A DNA stretch of 64,000 bases from UBA5070 sp035913415. Lineage in GTDB: Bacteria; Fibrobacterota; Fibrobacteria; UBA5070. The stretch covers positions 7,594 to 71,593 of the forward strand of contig JAMIIV010000068.1 in NCBI GenBank assembly GCA_035913415.1. The letters run 5' to 3'. Shown here in pieces: positions 19,529 to 27,561 of the stretch. How positions within the stretch are numbered: position 1 is the stretch's first letter; each line of letters begins with the position of its first letter. A program made the translations under genes and the position numbers. Under the pieces are notes generated by a model, which searched no databases, had not been told where the DNA came from, and was given only the letters and a program-made list of their open reading frames with translations.

Positions 19529-20403
19529 GTGCCCTCCAGGAGCAGGCTGAGGTCGACGGGACGGACGGTGTGGGTCAGGGCGCCCACGGAGACGAATTCG
19601 GCGCCGGCAGCGGCGTAGGTGGGCAAGGTGGCCAGGGTGATGCCCCCCGACGCTTCCAGCGCGAAGGGCGCGCCGCTTTCGTCGCGGCGACGGCGCGCCG
19701 CGGCGATGCCTTCGGGACGGAAATTGTCAAGAAGGACGCGGGCGAGGGGTTGGTCGAGCACCGTTTCCAGTTCTTCCAGCGAACGGACCTCGACGATGAC
19801 CGGCATGCCTTCGGGGCGCCTCTCCAGCGCGCGCAGGACGGCGTTGCGGACCCCTCCGGCGGCGGCGGCGTGGTTTTCCTTGATCAGCACGGCGTCCCAA
19901 AGGCCCATGCGATGGTTGGAGCCTCCGCCCTGCACGATGGCCCACTTCTCCAGGGCCCGCTGTCCCGGGGTGGTCTTGCGGGTGTCCAGCACCCGGCACG
20001 TCGATCCCGCCGCCGTCTGGTACTCGTGTGCCGATCGGGCAACGCCGCACAGGTGCTGCAGGAAGTTCAAAAGCACGCGCTCCAGTTCCAGCAACGCCCG
20101 TGTGGGGCCCTCGAGCTCGATCAGGACGTCGCCGGCTTCGAAGGAGGTTCCATCCTGCCGCGAGCTGGACCATCGCACTTCGGGAGCGCCCGCCTGGGGG
20201 TCGATTTTGTCGAGTTCCTCCAGGAGGATCGGGAGCAGGAGCAGGCCGGCCAGGATCCCGGGCTCCTTGGCCACCACCCGGGCACGACTGCGATGCCCTT
20301 CGGGAAGCACGAAGGCGCAGGTGACATCGCCGGTGCGGACATCTTCGGCCAGGGCCAGGCGGATCAGAGGGCGCGCGTCGGCGCCAGGAAAGTTGGGTTC
20401 CAT
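19525..20403 (-). CDS. nadC: Nicotinate-nucleotide diphosphorylase (quinolinate phosphoribosyltransferase)
   Basis: NadC converts quinolinate and PRPP to nicotinate mononucleotide in de novo NAD synthesis. The 292-aa product has the family core LLNFLQHLCGVA, then RVLDTRKTTPGQRALEKWA and GGGSNHRMGLWDAVLIKENH. These supply the Arg, Lys and His residues that bind quinolinate. The C-terminal ALEASGGITL and VSVGALTHTVRPVDLSL are also typical. Length is normal. No nadA or nadB is adjacent in this window. The gene is coupled to the DUF5718-like gene downstream and divergent from motE. Confidence 0.94.
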   Translation of the reverse strand: MEPNFPGADARPLIRLALAEDVRTGDVTCAFVLPEGHRSRARVVAKEPGILAGLLLLPILLEELDKIDPQAGAPEVRWSSSRQDGTSFEAGDVLIELEGPTRALLELERVLLNFLQHLCGVARSAHEYQTAAGSTCRVLDTRKTTPGQRALEKWAIVQGGGSNHRMGLWDAVLIKENHAAAAGGVRNAVLRALERRPEGMPVIVEVRSLEELETVLDQPLARVLLDNFRPEGIAAARRRRDESGAPFALEASGGITLATLPTYAAAGAEFVSVGALTHTVRPVDLSLLLEGT

Positions 20404-20416
20404 GGTGTGGGCACCC

Positions 20417-20446
20417 AGAGTAGTTTCGGGAGGCCCCCTGCGCCAA
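20417..20446 (-). promoter_or_regulatory. Weak candidate promoter of nadC
   Basis: On the minus strand a TTGGCG box (20446-20441) and a TACTCT box (20422-20417) are separated by 18 bases, about 14 bases before the nadC ATG. The -10 match is poor. Confidence 0.3.
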
Positions 20447-20566
20447 CCAGGCACCGCGCGGAGGTCTTCCCGTCCCGGACGTCCTTGCCTGCCTCGTCGG
20501 TCCGGAGATCCGGCAGGATGTGCCCAGACGGACCGTCGGACTGGTGGTCCGGGGCGTTCAGGTCGG

Positions 20567-20583
20567 TTGGCCTGGAGATTGCA
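20567..20583 (+). promoter_or_regulatory. Sigma-54-like promoter box before the flagellar cluster
   Basis: TTGGCCTGGAGATTGCA matches the sigma-54 consensus (YTGGCACGRNNNTTGCW) at 15 of 17 positions. GG and GC are separated by the required ten bases. The predicted transcription start, near 20593, is only a few bases before the motE ATG, so the message would be almost leaderless. That is a weakness of this call. Confidence 0.5.
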
Positions 20584-20596
20584 TTTCGGCAGAGGC

Positions 20597-21283
20597 ATGC
20601 GACTCAAGGACATCATTGCACTCGGGCTCCTGGCCCTCGTCAGCTTTCCGGTGATCCTCCTGGGGGTGCTGATGTGGACCGGCAATGTCCGTTTGGCCTT
20701 CGGTCCGGAAGACGTCTCGAGTTCCGCCGCTCGCGAGCGGCTCCAGGTGCGGCCCGAAGACCTGGAAGGGGCCCTGCCCCCCTCCGAATCTGCACCCGGT
20801 GGGGTATCGGCCAACCACATGGAAGGCGCCTTGGGCATGCGGGAGGTCGAGCTCGACCGTCGCGAAGCCGAAGTGCAGCGGGAGATGGCTCGTCTCGGTG
20901 AACTGAAGGCCGAAGATCAACAGTTGCGCGAGGCGATCGAAACCGACCGCAAACGGATCGAAGCGCTCCTGGCGGGCAAGGACAGCCTCGAAGGGGCTCG
21001 CCTGCGGGTGCTGGCGGCCACCTTCTCGAACATGAAGGCCGATCAGGCCGCGAAAATCATGGTCGGCCTGGACGATGCCCTGGCCACCAATGTGTTGCGC
21101 ACCATCACCGACGACAAGCCGCGTGCCAAGATCCTTGCGGCCGTGGCCAAGATCGACGCCGAGCGGGCCGCCACATTGGCAAGACTTCTCCGATCGGTAG
21201 GCGGAACCTCCGAATCGGCTCCCAAGGCGCCGACCGCGCCCAAACCTTCGCCCACCGACTCCACCAAAGGGGCCAAGCCATGA
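20597..21283 (+). CDS. motE: MotE/FliG-associated-like flagellar protein (MgtE-N domain)
   Basis: The 228-aa membrane protein starts fliK's operon. One transmembrane helix (residues 7-29) is followed by a low-complexity stretch and a long coiled coil (about 75-140, MREVELDRREAEVQREMARL). A compact MgtE-N-like domain comes next (about 145-200: MKADQAAKIMVGLDDALATNVLRTI), as in MotE, the stator-associated chaperone, and in Bacillus YlxF. A Pro/Ala/Lys tail ends it. Its position directly before fliK supports a flagellar role. The ATG has AGAGG four bases before it. The stop overlaps the fliK ATG (ATGA). The name MotE is by architecture and context. Confidence 0.65.
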   Translation: MRLKDIIALGLLALVSFPVILLGVLMWTGNVRLAFGPEDVSSSAARERLQVRPEDLEGALPPSESAPGGVSANHMEGALGMREVELDRREAEVQREMARLGELKAEDQQLREAIETDRKRIEALLAGKDSLEGARLRVLAATFSNMKADQAAKIMVGLDDALATNVLRTITDDKPRAKILAAVAKIDAERAATLARLLRSVGGTSESAPKAPTAPKPSPTDSTKGAKP

Positions 21284-22872
21284 TCGACGTTTCCACGATG
21301 GCTCCCGTTTCCGGGATCGCAGGTGCTGCGGGAACGCCCGGCGCCGCCACCACACAGGGCGGTGCGGCGGGATTCCTTCGTCTGTTCGAGATCGTGCTGG
21401 GCGGAATGCCCGGTGTCGCGGCCGGGGCCGTGTCGCCGGAATCCGTCGACGGGCTCGCTTCGGCCATTCCCACCGCGCCGTCGTCGCCTGGCATCGAGAC
21501 CCTTCTCGACACCGGCGAGGCCTCTTCCGAGGCGACCATCCCGATGGTCGACGCGGCCCGAATCGCCGAACTGCTCGGTCTGTTGGGTTTCCAGGTCCAG
21601 CCTGCCGACATCCAGGCCTTGGGCGGGATGGATCGCTTCCAACTCGATCAAGCCATGGAATTCCTCGAGCGTGGCGTGGTCGCGGGTGTCGCCCCGGATG
21701 CTTTGCTCGAAAATGCGGGTTACCTCATGCCGGGGGAGTGGGATCTCCAGGGGGCCAACACCGCCGCACCCCGGACCACCGAGCTCGCACCTGCCGCCTT
21801 CACCAGCGAAGGGATCGATCCCGCCGCGATCCTGGTGGCGGCCGAAGCCATCCGCAGCTTGCTGAACCCCACCCTGGTGCAAGGTGAAATGGCCTCCCTT
21901 CGCATGGATGCCCCGGCTTCCGAGGCCGCCGCGGCGACTCCGTCGGCGCAGATCGCCCCTCCGACCACAGCTCCGCAAGCATTGCCGGGCCTTCGCGAGA
22001 TCTCTGCGGCGATCGAGGCGGATCCCGATCTGGCCGTTGCCGTCGCCCCCCAGGTCCAAGGCGAGACCGAGACCGAGACCGAGACCGATACCGCGATCGC
22101 GAAGCCGGAAACGGCCAAGATCGGGGACATCGATCCGGCTCCCGTGCATCCCCGCCCGGCGCCATCGTCGCGCTCGGGTTTGACGGAAATTGTTCAGCGT
22201 TCGCAGCCCGAGACCTTCGCGGCCAAGGTCGCCTCGGCGGCGGAAGGCATCGTGGTGTCTCCCCGCGGCGGTTCCAAGGAGACCACCCCGGCTACGACAT
22301 CCGTCGCGAATGCGCCCCAGCTGGAATCCGGTGCGTTGGCCCCTTCGAACGTGGTCTTCGAAGCACCCCGTTCCCTGGAAGACACCTCCGCCACCCGCGG
22401 CATCAAGCCGGGATCCATGGCCTCGGAGTTCATCGGCCGCCAGGTGCTGGAGAAGGTGGACGTGCAGTTGCGCCAGGGGCGCCGGGAACTGACCGTGCGC
22501 CTGTGGCCCGAGGAGCTGGGCGAGGTCCGGCTCTCGCTGCGGGTGGGCGAAGCGGATCGCCTGGACGCCCGCATCCTGGTCCAGACGGAATCCGTCCGAC
22601 AGGCCATCCTCGACGCCACCCCGCAGTTGCGCGAAGCCCTGTCCCGCCACGGCATGGAAATGGGGCGGCTCTCCGTGAGCGTCGATTCCGGCGCCCCCGA
22701 TTCCCGCGGCGGCAGCGGCACCGCGGGGCAGGAGCGTCCCCGGGACGGCCAGCAGCGTCCCCGCGAGCAAGCCGCCTGGCGCGAGGAGTCCGTCGCCTAC
22801 GCCTCGACCCTGGCCCTGGGCATCGATTCCGGGATCCGCGACGGCCGCAACACCCTCGACATGTGGAGCTGA
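21280..22872 (+). CDS. fliK: Flagellar hook-length control protein
   Basis: FliK measures the hook and switches export specificity. The 530-aa protein has a poorly conserved, Ala/Pro/Thr-rich N-terminal ruler region. The conserved C-terminal domain lies at about 385-480, with RRELTVRLWPEELGEVRLSL and ILDATPQLREALSRHGMEMG, the parts that contact FlhB. About residues 262-269 are GETETETE, encoded by a hexanucleotide tandem repeat. It overlaps motE (ATGA), and flgD follows after three bases. Confidence 0.88.
   Translation: MIDVSTMAPVSGIAGAAGTPGAATTQGGAAGFLRLFEIVLGGMPGVAAGAVSPESVDGLASAIPTAPSSPGIETLLDTGEASSEATIPMVDAARIAELLGLLGFQVQPADIQALGGMDRFQLDQAMEFLERGVVAGVAPDALLENAGYLMPGEWDLQGANTAAPRTTELAPAAFTSEGIDPAAILVAAEAIRSLLNPTLVQGEMASLRMDAPASEAAAATPSAQIAPPTTAPQALPGLREISAAIEADPDLAVAVAPQVQGETETETETDTAIAKPETAKIGDIDPAPVHPRPAPSSRSGLTEIVQRSQPETFAAKVASAAEGIVVSPRGGSKETTPATTSVANAPQLESGALAPSNVVFEAPRSLEDTSATRGIKPGSMASEFIGRQVLEKVDVQLRQGRRELTVRLWPEELGEVRLSLRVGEADRLDARILVQTESVRQAILDATPQLREALSRHGMEMGRLSVSVDSGAPDSRGGSGTAGQERPRDGQQRPREQAAWREESVAYASTLALGIDSGIRDGRNTLDMWS
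22063..22086 (+). repeat. Four tandem GAGACC hexamers in fliK
   Basis: Four exact GAGACC units occupy 22063-22086, followed by a degenerate fifth (GATACC). They encode alternating Glu-Thr in the ruler region. Changes in copy number would keep the frame. Confidence 0.9.
22584..22596. repeat. GACGGAWTCCGTC palindrome, in fliK
   Basis: Exact copy (W = A), encoding Thr-Glu-Ser-Val, starting on a third codon position. A one-mismatch copy lies at 21435-21447 in the same gene. Confidence 0.8.
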
Positions 22873-22875
22873 GCC

Positions 22876-23670
22876 ATGACCACCACGGCAACAACCGGTA
22901 GCTCCTCGCAGGGAATGGTCATCTCCGACTATTTCAAGGAAAAGGAAGCCAAGGAAGCGTCCAAGTTCCAGATCGAGGAGAACGAAAACGCGCGGATGGA
23001 CAAGGACGACTTCCTGAAGTTGCTGGTCACCCAGTTGCGCTTCCAGGATCCGCTGTCTCCGTCGGACAACCAGCAGATGGCCGCGCAGATGGCGCAGTTC
23101 ACCTCGCTGGAACAGACGCAGAACATGGCCAAGAGCCTCGAGAGCATGGCCACGAAGATCCAGGGAATGGTCGACGTGCAGACGGGGTCGTCGCTCTCGA
23201 TGTCGAATTCCTCGGCCACGAACCTCATCGGGAAGGTGGCCCGTCTCCGGCAGACGGAGGCGACCATGAGCGCCGCCGTCAAGGCCAACGCGCCCCTGAC
23301 CTTCAGCGTGACCGCCGACACCGGCTCGAGCTTCGTGATCTCCGACAAGGACGGCAAGGTGGTCCGCACCATGTCGCTGGACGGCTACACCTCCGACAAG
23401 AAGCCCATCCTCGACAAGAACGGGGAAGGCATCGTGGTCTGGGACGGCACCACCGACAGGGGTGTCCGGGCCGAGGCCGGGACCTACACCGTCAAGGTGG
23501 TCGATTCCGCCACGGGCGGGACCGAGACAGGATCCGTCTGGAACGACGCCGCCATCATCGGGGTGGAATTCGACTCCGAAGGCCCCAAGCTGGTGGCCGA
23601 TGGACACAGCTACCGCATGGACGACCTGCTCGCGGTCGCCAACTACACGCTCACCGACGACACCAAGTAG
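22876..23670 (+). CDS. flgD: Flagellar hook assembly (capping) protein
   Basis: FlgD caps the growing hook so that FlgE subunits can fold in place. The 264-aa protein has the conserved N-terminal region DDFLKLLVTQLRFQDPLSP and MAAQMAQFTSLEQTQNM (about residues 42-82). A FlgD Ig-like/tudor region follows, with VVWDGTTDRGVRAEAGTYTV (about 190-212). Length is near the upper family range. It sits between fliK and flgE, the usual order. An alternative downstream Met is possible, but the N terminus shown is typical. Confidence 0.93.
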   Translation: MTTTATTGSSSQGMVISDYFKEKEAKEASKFQIEENENARMDKDDFLKLLVTQLRFQDPLSPSDNQQMAAQMAQFTSLEQTQNMAKSLESMATKIQGMVDVQTGSSLSMSNSSATNLIGKVARLRQTEATMSAAVKANAPLTFSVTADTGSSFVISDKDGKVVRTMSLDGYTSDKKPILDKNGEGIVVWDGTTDRGVRAEAGTYTVKVVDSATGGTETGSVWNDAAIIGVEFDSEGPKLVADGHSYRMDDLLAVANYTLTDDTK

Positions 23671-23693
23671 CACTGAGAGAAAGGGGTCTTGCC

Positions 23694-25841
23694 ATGATGC
23701 GCTCCCTGTACGCCGGAATCTCCGGTCTGAAGAACCACCAGACGCGAATGGACGTCGTGGGCAACAACATCTCCAACGTCAACACGGTGGGCTTCAAGGC
23801 CGGCCGCGCCACCTTCCAGGACAGCCTGTCGCAGCAGATCGCGGGGGCCACACGCCCGGGTGGATTGGGGGATGGCGTCGGCGGAACGAATCCGCTGCAG
23901 ATCGGCCTCGGATCCGGAGTGGCTTCGGTGGACACCCTGCACAGCCAGGGCAACCTCCAGACCACCGGGCAGACCACCGATCTGGCCATCGAAGGCGGGG
24001 CCTTCTTCGTGGTCGGCGACGGGGTCAACCAGTTCTACACCCGCAACGGCTCCTTTTCGCTGGACGCGCGCGGACAGCTCGTGATGCCCTCCAGCGGCAT
24101 GGTCCTGCAAGGCCTCAACGCCGACGACGAAGGCAACTTCCCCGCGACGGGGGTGGTCGACAACATCCAGATTCCCTTCAATATCCAGGCCCCCGCGCGT
24201 GCCACCACCGAGGTGCAGTTCGGACGCAACCTCGATGCGGACTCCATCGCCCGCGGGACGATCACCTACTCCAAGCGTTTCCTGACCCCCGTCGAGTCCG
24301 CCCAGGGCTTCGCTGGCATCTACAACAATTCGGGCGAGAACCTGGGGCTGCAGATCGGTGATACGCTGACCTTCTCCGGCACGGACCTGGGTGCGCCAGT
24401 GCTTCCCAACGGCCAGCAGCCCGTCCGGGAAATGACCTATGCGGTCACTCAGGCGACCACTCTGCAGGACATCCTCACCCGGATGCAGACGTTCCTGAGC
24501 TCACCCAGTCCCGCTGGGCTGGGATCGACCGGTGCCACGGTGACGCTCAGCGCAACCGGAGAGGTCATCGTCTCCGCGGGCGGCTCGGACATCGCGGACT
24601 TCCAGGTGATGTCCGATCGACCCATCAGCTCGCCCTTGGTGACGGATGCCTTCCAGATCGCAGCGCGCATCGGCGCCAGCACCTCGGACCAGACCCTCGG
24701 CCTTCGCGCGCCCGCCACGGCCGAGACCCTGGTAGCCAACATCTACGACGAAGCGGGCAACTCCACCGGTCTGCAGGACAACGACGAATTCCTGTTCTCC
24801 GGTGCGATCAACGGGGCCGTCGATCCAACCACTCCAATTCCATACAATGCCGCGACCACCACGATGGGGGATCTGCTCACCGGCCTGCGCAACCAGTTGC
24901 GCCTGCCCATGACCGACGGCACGATCAACAACACGCCGACCGTCTCCATGAATGCCTCCGGCACCGACGACAACATCCCCGACGGCACCATCGTCGTGCG
25001 GGGTCTCCCCGAAGAGGCCTTCAGCCTGACGGACGTCTCCATCCGCGCCACCAATTCGGACAATGCGGCTCCGGCGCCGTCGATCTTCAATTCGAACATG
25101 TCGTTCAAGGACTTCCAGACGGCTCGCGACACCGGTGTCGTGCCCACCTCGATCACCGTGTACGACGACGCCGGCTACGCCCACAACATTTCGGTGACCT
25201 TCATCCATTCGCAGGAGCCCGACACCTGGTTGTGGGAGGCCTCCTCCGCGGGCACCGAAACCCTGCTGGCCGGTCAACGCGGCTCCGTCACCTTCGGGCC
25301 CGACGGGACCGTGTCCACCTTCGCCTTCCAGGACCAGTCTTCGGTGCTGCAGATCGATCCGGGCAACGGCTCGGGAATCATGAACATCACCCTGGATCCT
25401 GGCGGCCCTGGTTCCTTCCAGGGGCTCACCCAGTTCCGTTCCCCGTCCACCGCCGCCGCCCTGGGGCAGGACGGCCACACCATGGGCCAACTGCAGTCGA
25501 TCGCCATCGGCGGCGACGGCGTGGTCACGGGTGTGTTCGACAACGGTGTCAGCCGCGCCCTGGCGCAGATCATGATCGCCGATTTCACCAACCCCGGTGG
25601 TCTGTCCAAGCAGAGCGAGTCGGTCTACAAGGCCACCGCCAACTCCGGAGACCCGGTCTACGGCCGCCCCGGAAGCCAGAGCACGAGCGTGATCAAGCCG
25701 GGCACCCTGGAGATGTCCAACGTGGACATCGCCGCCGAATTCACCGAGATGATCACCACCCAGCGCGGCTACCAGGCCAATTCCCGGGTGATCAGCACCT
25801 CGGACAAATTCCTGGAGGAGTTGGTGAACCTGGTGAGGTAA
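23694..25841 (+). CDS. flgE: Flagellar hook protein
   Basis: FlgE polymerises into the hook. The N terminus SLYAGISGLKNHQTRMDVVGNNISNVNTVGFK and the C terminus (DIAAEFTEMITTQRGYQANSRVISTSDKFLEELVNL) are the D0 coiled-coil parts shared by rod and hook proteins. Here I quote them only to place the domains: about residues 1-45 and 680-715. At 715 aa it is much longer than enteric FlgE (about 400 aa), so the extra ~300 residues in the middle must form added surface domains, as in other long-hook phyla. Two ATGs (23694, 23697) could start it. A new promoter follows the stop. Confidence 0.93.
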   Translation: MMRSLYAGISGLKNHQTRMDVVGNNISNVNTVGFKAGRATFQDSLSQQIAGATRPGGLGDGVGGTNPLQIGLGSGVASVDTLHSQGNLQTTGQTTDLAIEGGAFFVVGDGVNQFYTRNGSFSLDARGQLVMPSSGMVLQGLNADDEGNFPATGVVDNIQIPFNIQAPARATTEVQFGRNLDADSIARGTITYSKRFLTPVESAQGFAGIYNNSGENLGLQIGDTLTFSGTDLGAPVLPNGQQPVREMTYAVTQATTLQDILTRMQTFLSSPSPAGLGSTGATVTLSATGEVIVSAGGSDIADFQVMSDRPISSPLVTDAFQIAARIGASTSDQTLGLRAPATAETLVANIYDEAGNSTGLQDNDEFLFSGAINGAVDPTTPIPYNAATTTMGDLLTGLRNQLRLPMTDGTINNTPTVSMNASGTDDNIPDGTIVVRGLPEEAFSLTDVSIRATNSDNAAPAPSIFNSNMSFKDFQTARDTGVVPTSITVYDDAGYAHNISVTFIHSQEPDTWLWEASSAGTETLLAGQRGSVTFGPDGTVSTFAFQDQSSVLQIDPGNGSGIMNITLDPGGPGSFQGLTQFRSPSTAAALGQDGHTMGQLQSIAIGGDGVVTGVFDNGVSRALAQIMIADFTNPGGLSKQSESVYKATANSGDPVYGRPGSQSTSVIKPGTLEMSNVDIAAEFTEMITTQRGYQANSRVISTSDKFLEELVNLVR

Positions 25842-25854
25842 ACGCGATCGGAGG

Positions 25855-25883
25855 TTGCGACCGGCTTCGTGCTGGTGTACAAT
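25855..25883 (+). promoter_or_regulatory. Candidate sigma-70-type promoter of the fliL-flhG operon
   Basis: TTGCGA (25855-25860), exactly 17 bases, then TACAAT (25878-25883). The -10 box differs from consensus at one base. The predicted start is near 25889, so flgE and fliL can be expressed separately even though they are adjacent. Confidence 0.65.
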
Positions 25884-25895
25884 CTCCGCCGGAAA

Positions 25896-25938
25896 CCGAC
25901 CCGAGTCTTCGGGTCGGGGGGTGGGTTCCGCGGAACCC
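25896..25938 (+). other. Two consecutive hairpins in the fliL leader
   Basis: CCGACCCGA (25896-25904) pairs perfectly with 25909-25917 across a four-base loop. GGGTTCC (25923-25929) pairs with GGAACCC (25932-25938) across two bases, so the real stem opens slightly. The GGAGG ribosome-binding sequence follows almost at once (25940-25945). No T run follows, so these are more likely RNA-stability or translation elements than terminators. Confidence 0.6.
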
Positions 25939-25953
25939 AGGGAGGAACAATTC

Positions 25954-26523
25954 ATGTCAGGCAAGGCCGAACACAAGGCGGAAGCGCCCGCCGACGGCGC
26001 GAAGGGCAAGGCCAAGCTGGTCCCGATGATCATCGCCGTGGTGGCGATCCTCGGTCTGCAGGCGGGACTCGCCGTCGGGGTGGTCCGTTGGCTGCGCGTG
26101 TCCGATCACGCCTCCGCCAAGCCCGCCGCGGGGGCGCATGGCGAAGCCCACGAGGGGGAAGATGGGGAGGAGGGCGAAGGCGAGGAGGAAGCCGCTCCGA
26201 AGAAGCTCGAATGCGCCAAGACCCCGCTTTCCAAGACGGTTTCCGTCAACGGGTCGGGAGGCAAGCGCTACCTCAAGGCCACGTTCTGCCTGGAATACGA
26301 TGTCGAGAAGTACAAGGAGTTCGACAAGCTCGCCGAGGAACAGGCCATGCGCATCGAAGCGGCCACCCAGAAGGTGTTGTCTTCGGCACCCATGGATCTG
26401 GTGATGAGCCCCGCCGGCCAGGATTCCATCTCGTCGCAGTTGAAGGTGCAGATCAACGCGATGCTCAAGCACCACAAGGTGAAGCTCAACGACGTCCTGG
26501 TCACCGAATGGCTGGTGCAGTGA
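25954..26523 (+). CDS. fliL: Flagellar basal-body-associated protein FliL
   Basis: FliL surrounds the stator and supports torque. The 189-aa protein has a short cytoplasmic N terminus and one transmembrane helix (about 22-45: VPMIIAVVAILGLQAGLAVG). A very acidic linker (EGEDGEEGEGEEEAAP) leads to the periplasmic FliL domain ending SSQLKVQINAMLKHHKVKLNDVLVTEWLVQ, quoted as positions about 160-189. I chose the ATG at 25954 because GGAGG is nine bases upstream and the longer frame would add sequence that includes the promoter. Confidence 0.88.
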   Translation: MSGKAEHKAEAPADGAKGKAKLVPMIIAVVAILGLQAGLAVGVVRWLRVSDHASAKPAAGAHGEAHEGEDGEEGEGEEEAAPKKLECAKTPLSKTVSVNGSGGKRYLKATFCLEYDVEKYKEFDKLAEEQAMRIEAATQKVLSSAPMDLVMSPAGQDSISSQLKVQINAMLKHHKVKLNDVLVTEWLVQ

Positions 26524-26535
26524 GGGAGGTGCGCC

Positions 26536-27561
26536 GTGGGTGACATCCTTTCGCAGGACGAGATCGACGCCCTGCTGGCCTCGGTCGGTGCGGGCGCCGC
26601 GCCGGCACCCGCCGCCGCGCCCGTCGCCACCGCGCCCGCCCCCTGGCAGGACCGCCCCAAGGACGAACGCAAGGTCTCGCTCTACGACTTCCGTCGTCCC
26701 GACCGCGTCTCGAAGGACCAGATGCGGGTGTTGCAGAACCTGCACGAGAACTTCGCGCGCGTGCTGTCCACCACGCTGACCTCCTACCTGCGCACCCTGG
26801 TCGAGGTCGAACTCGTCTCCGTCGACCAGTTGACCTACAACGAATTCGTGATGTCGGTCACCAACCCCTCGTGCATCTACGTGTACCAGATGGAGCCGCT
26901 CACGGGCAAGGCCATCTTCGAGATCAATCCGTCGCTGGTGTTCTTCATGATCGACCGGCTCTTCGGCGGCCCCGGCAAGGCGATGCAGTACAACCGCGAG
27001 CTCACCGACATCGAGCGCACGGTCATGAACAAGATCGTCGAGCGCCTGCTTCTGGACTTGAAGGAGGCCTGGGAATACCTGGGCATCTTCCATCCCAACA
27101 TCGAGAGCTACGAGAACAACCCCCAGTTCGTCCAGATCGCTCCGGCGTCGGAAACCGTCATCCTGATCAGCTTCGAGCTCCGCAGCCGCCACAGCTCGGG
27201 CCTGATGAGCATGTGCATGCCCTACATGTTCCTCGAGCCGGTGATGAGCAACCTGTCGGCCGAGAACTGGATCTCCAACACCCGGGGAGCCACCCCCGAC
27301 ACCCGCCGCGTCGTGGAACGGGAATTGTCGACCACTCCCGTGGAGCTGCGCGCCATCCTGGGCCGCACCCAGCTCACCATGCGCGAAATCTTCGGACTTC
27401 AGGTGGGCGACGCTCTCGTCCTTGACAAACCGGCTGGTTCGGAGCTCATTCTGTCGGCGGGCGGCAAGGCTCGCTTCCTGTGCCGACCCGGCCAGGTCCG
27501 CGGACGCAAGTGCGTCCAGGTCACTTCCCTGATCGATCGAGAGGTCGGCGATGTCGATTGA
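26536..27561 (+). CDS. fliM: Flagellar motor switch protein FliM
   Basis: FliM binds CheY-P and sets rotation direction. The 341-aa protein has the N-terminal CheY-binding peptide (GDILSQDEIDALLASV). A CheC-like middle domain follows (LTDIERTVMNKIVERLLLDLKEAW region, about residues 155-178), then a C-terminal SpoA domain (about 255-335) with ELRAILGRTQLTMREIFGLQ. GTG is the start, with GGGAGG upstream. It overlaps the following fliY gene by 11 bases. Confidence 0.95.
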   Translation: MGDILSQDEIDALLASVGAGAAPAPAAAPVATAPAPWQDRPKDERKVSLYDFRRPDRVSKDQMRVLQNLHENFARVLSTTLTSYLRTLVEVELVSVDQLTYNEFVMSVTNPSCIYVYQMEPLTGKAIFEINPSLVFFMIDRLFGGPGKAMQYNRELTDIERTVMNKIVERLLLDLKEAWEYLGIFHPNIESYENNPQFVQIAPASETVILISFELRSRHSSGLMSMCMPYMFLEPVMSNLSAENWISNTRGATPDTRRVVERELSTTPVELRAILGRTQLTMREIFGLQVGDALVLDKPAGSELILSAGGKARFLCRPGQVRGRKCVQVTSLIDREVGDVD

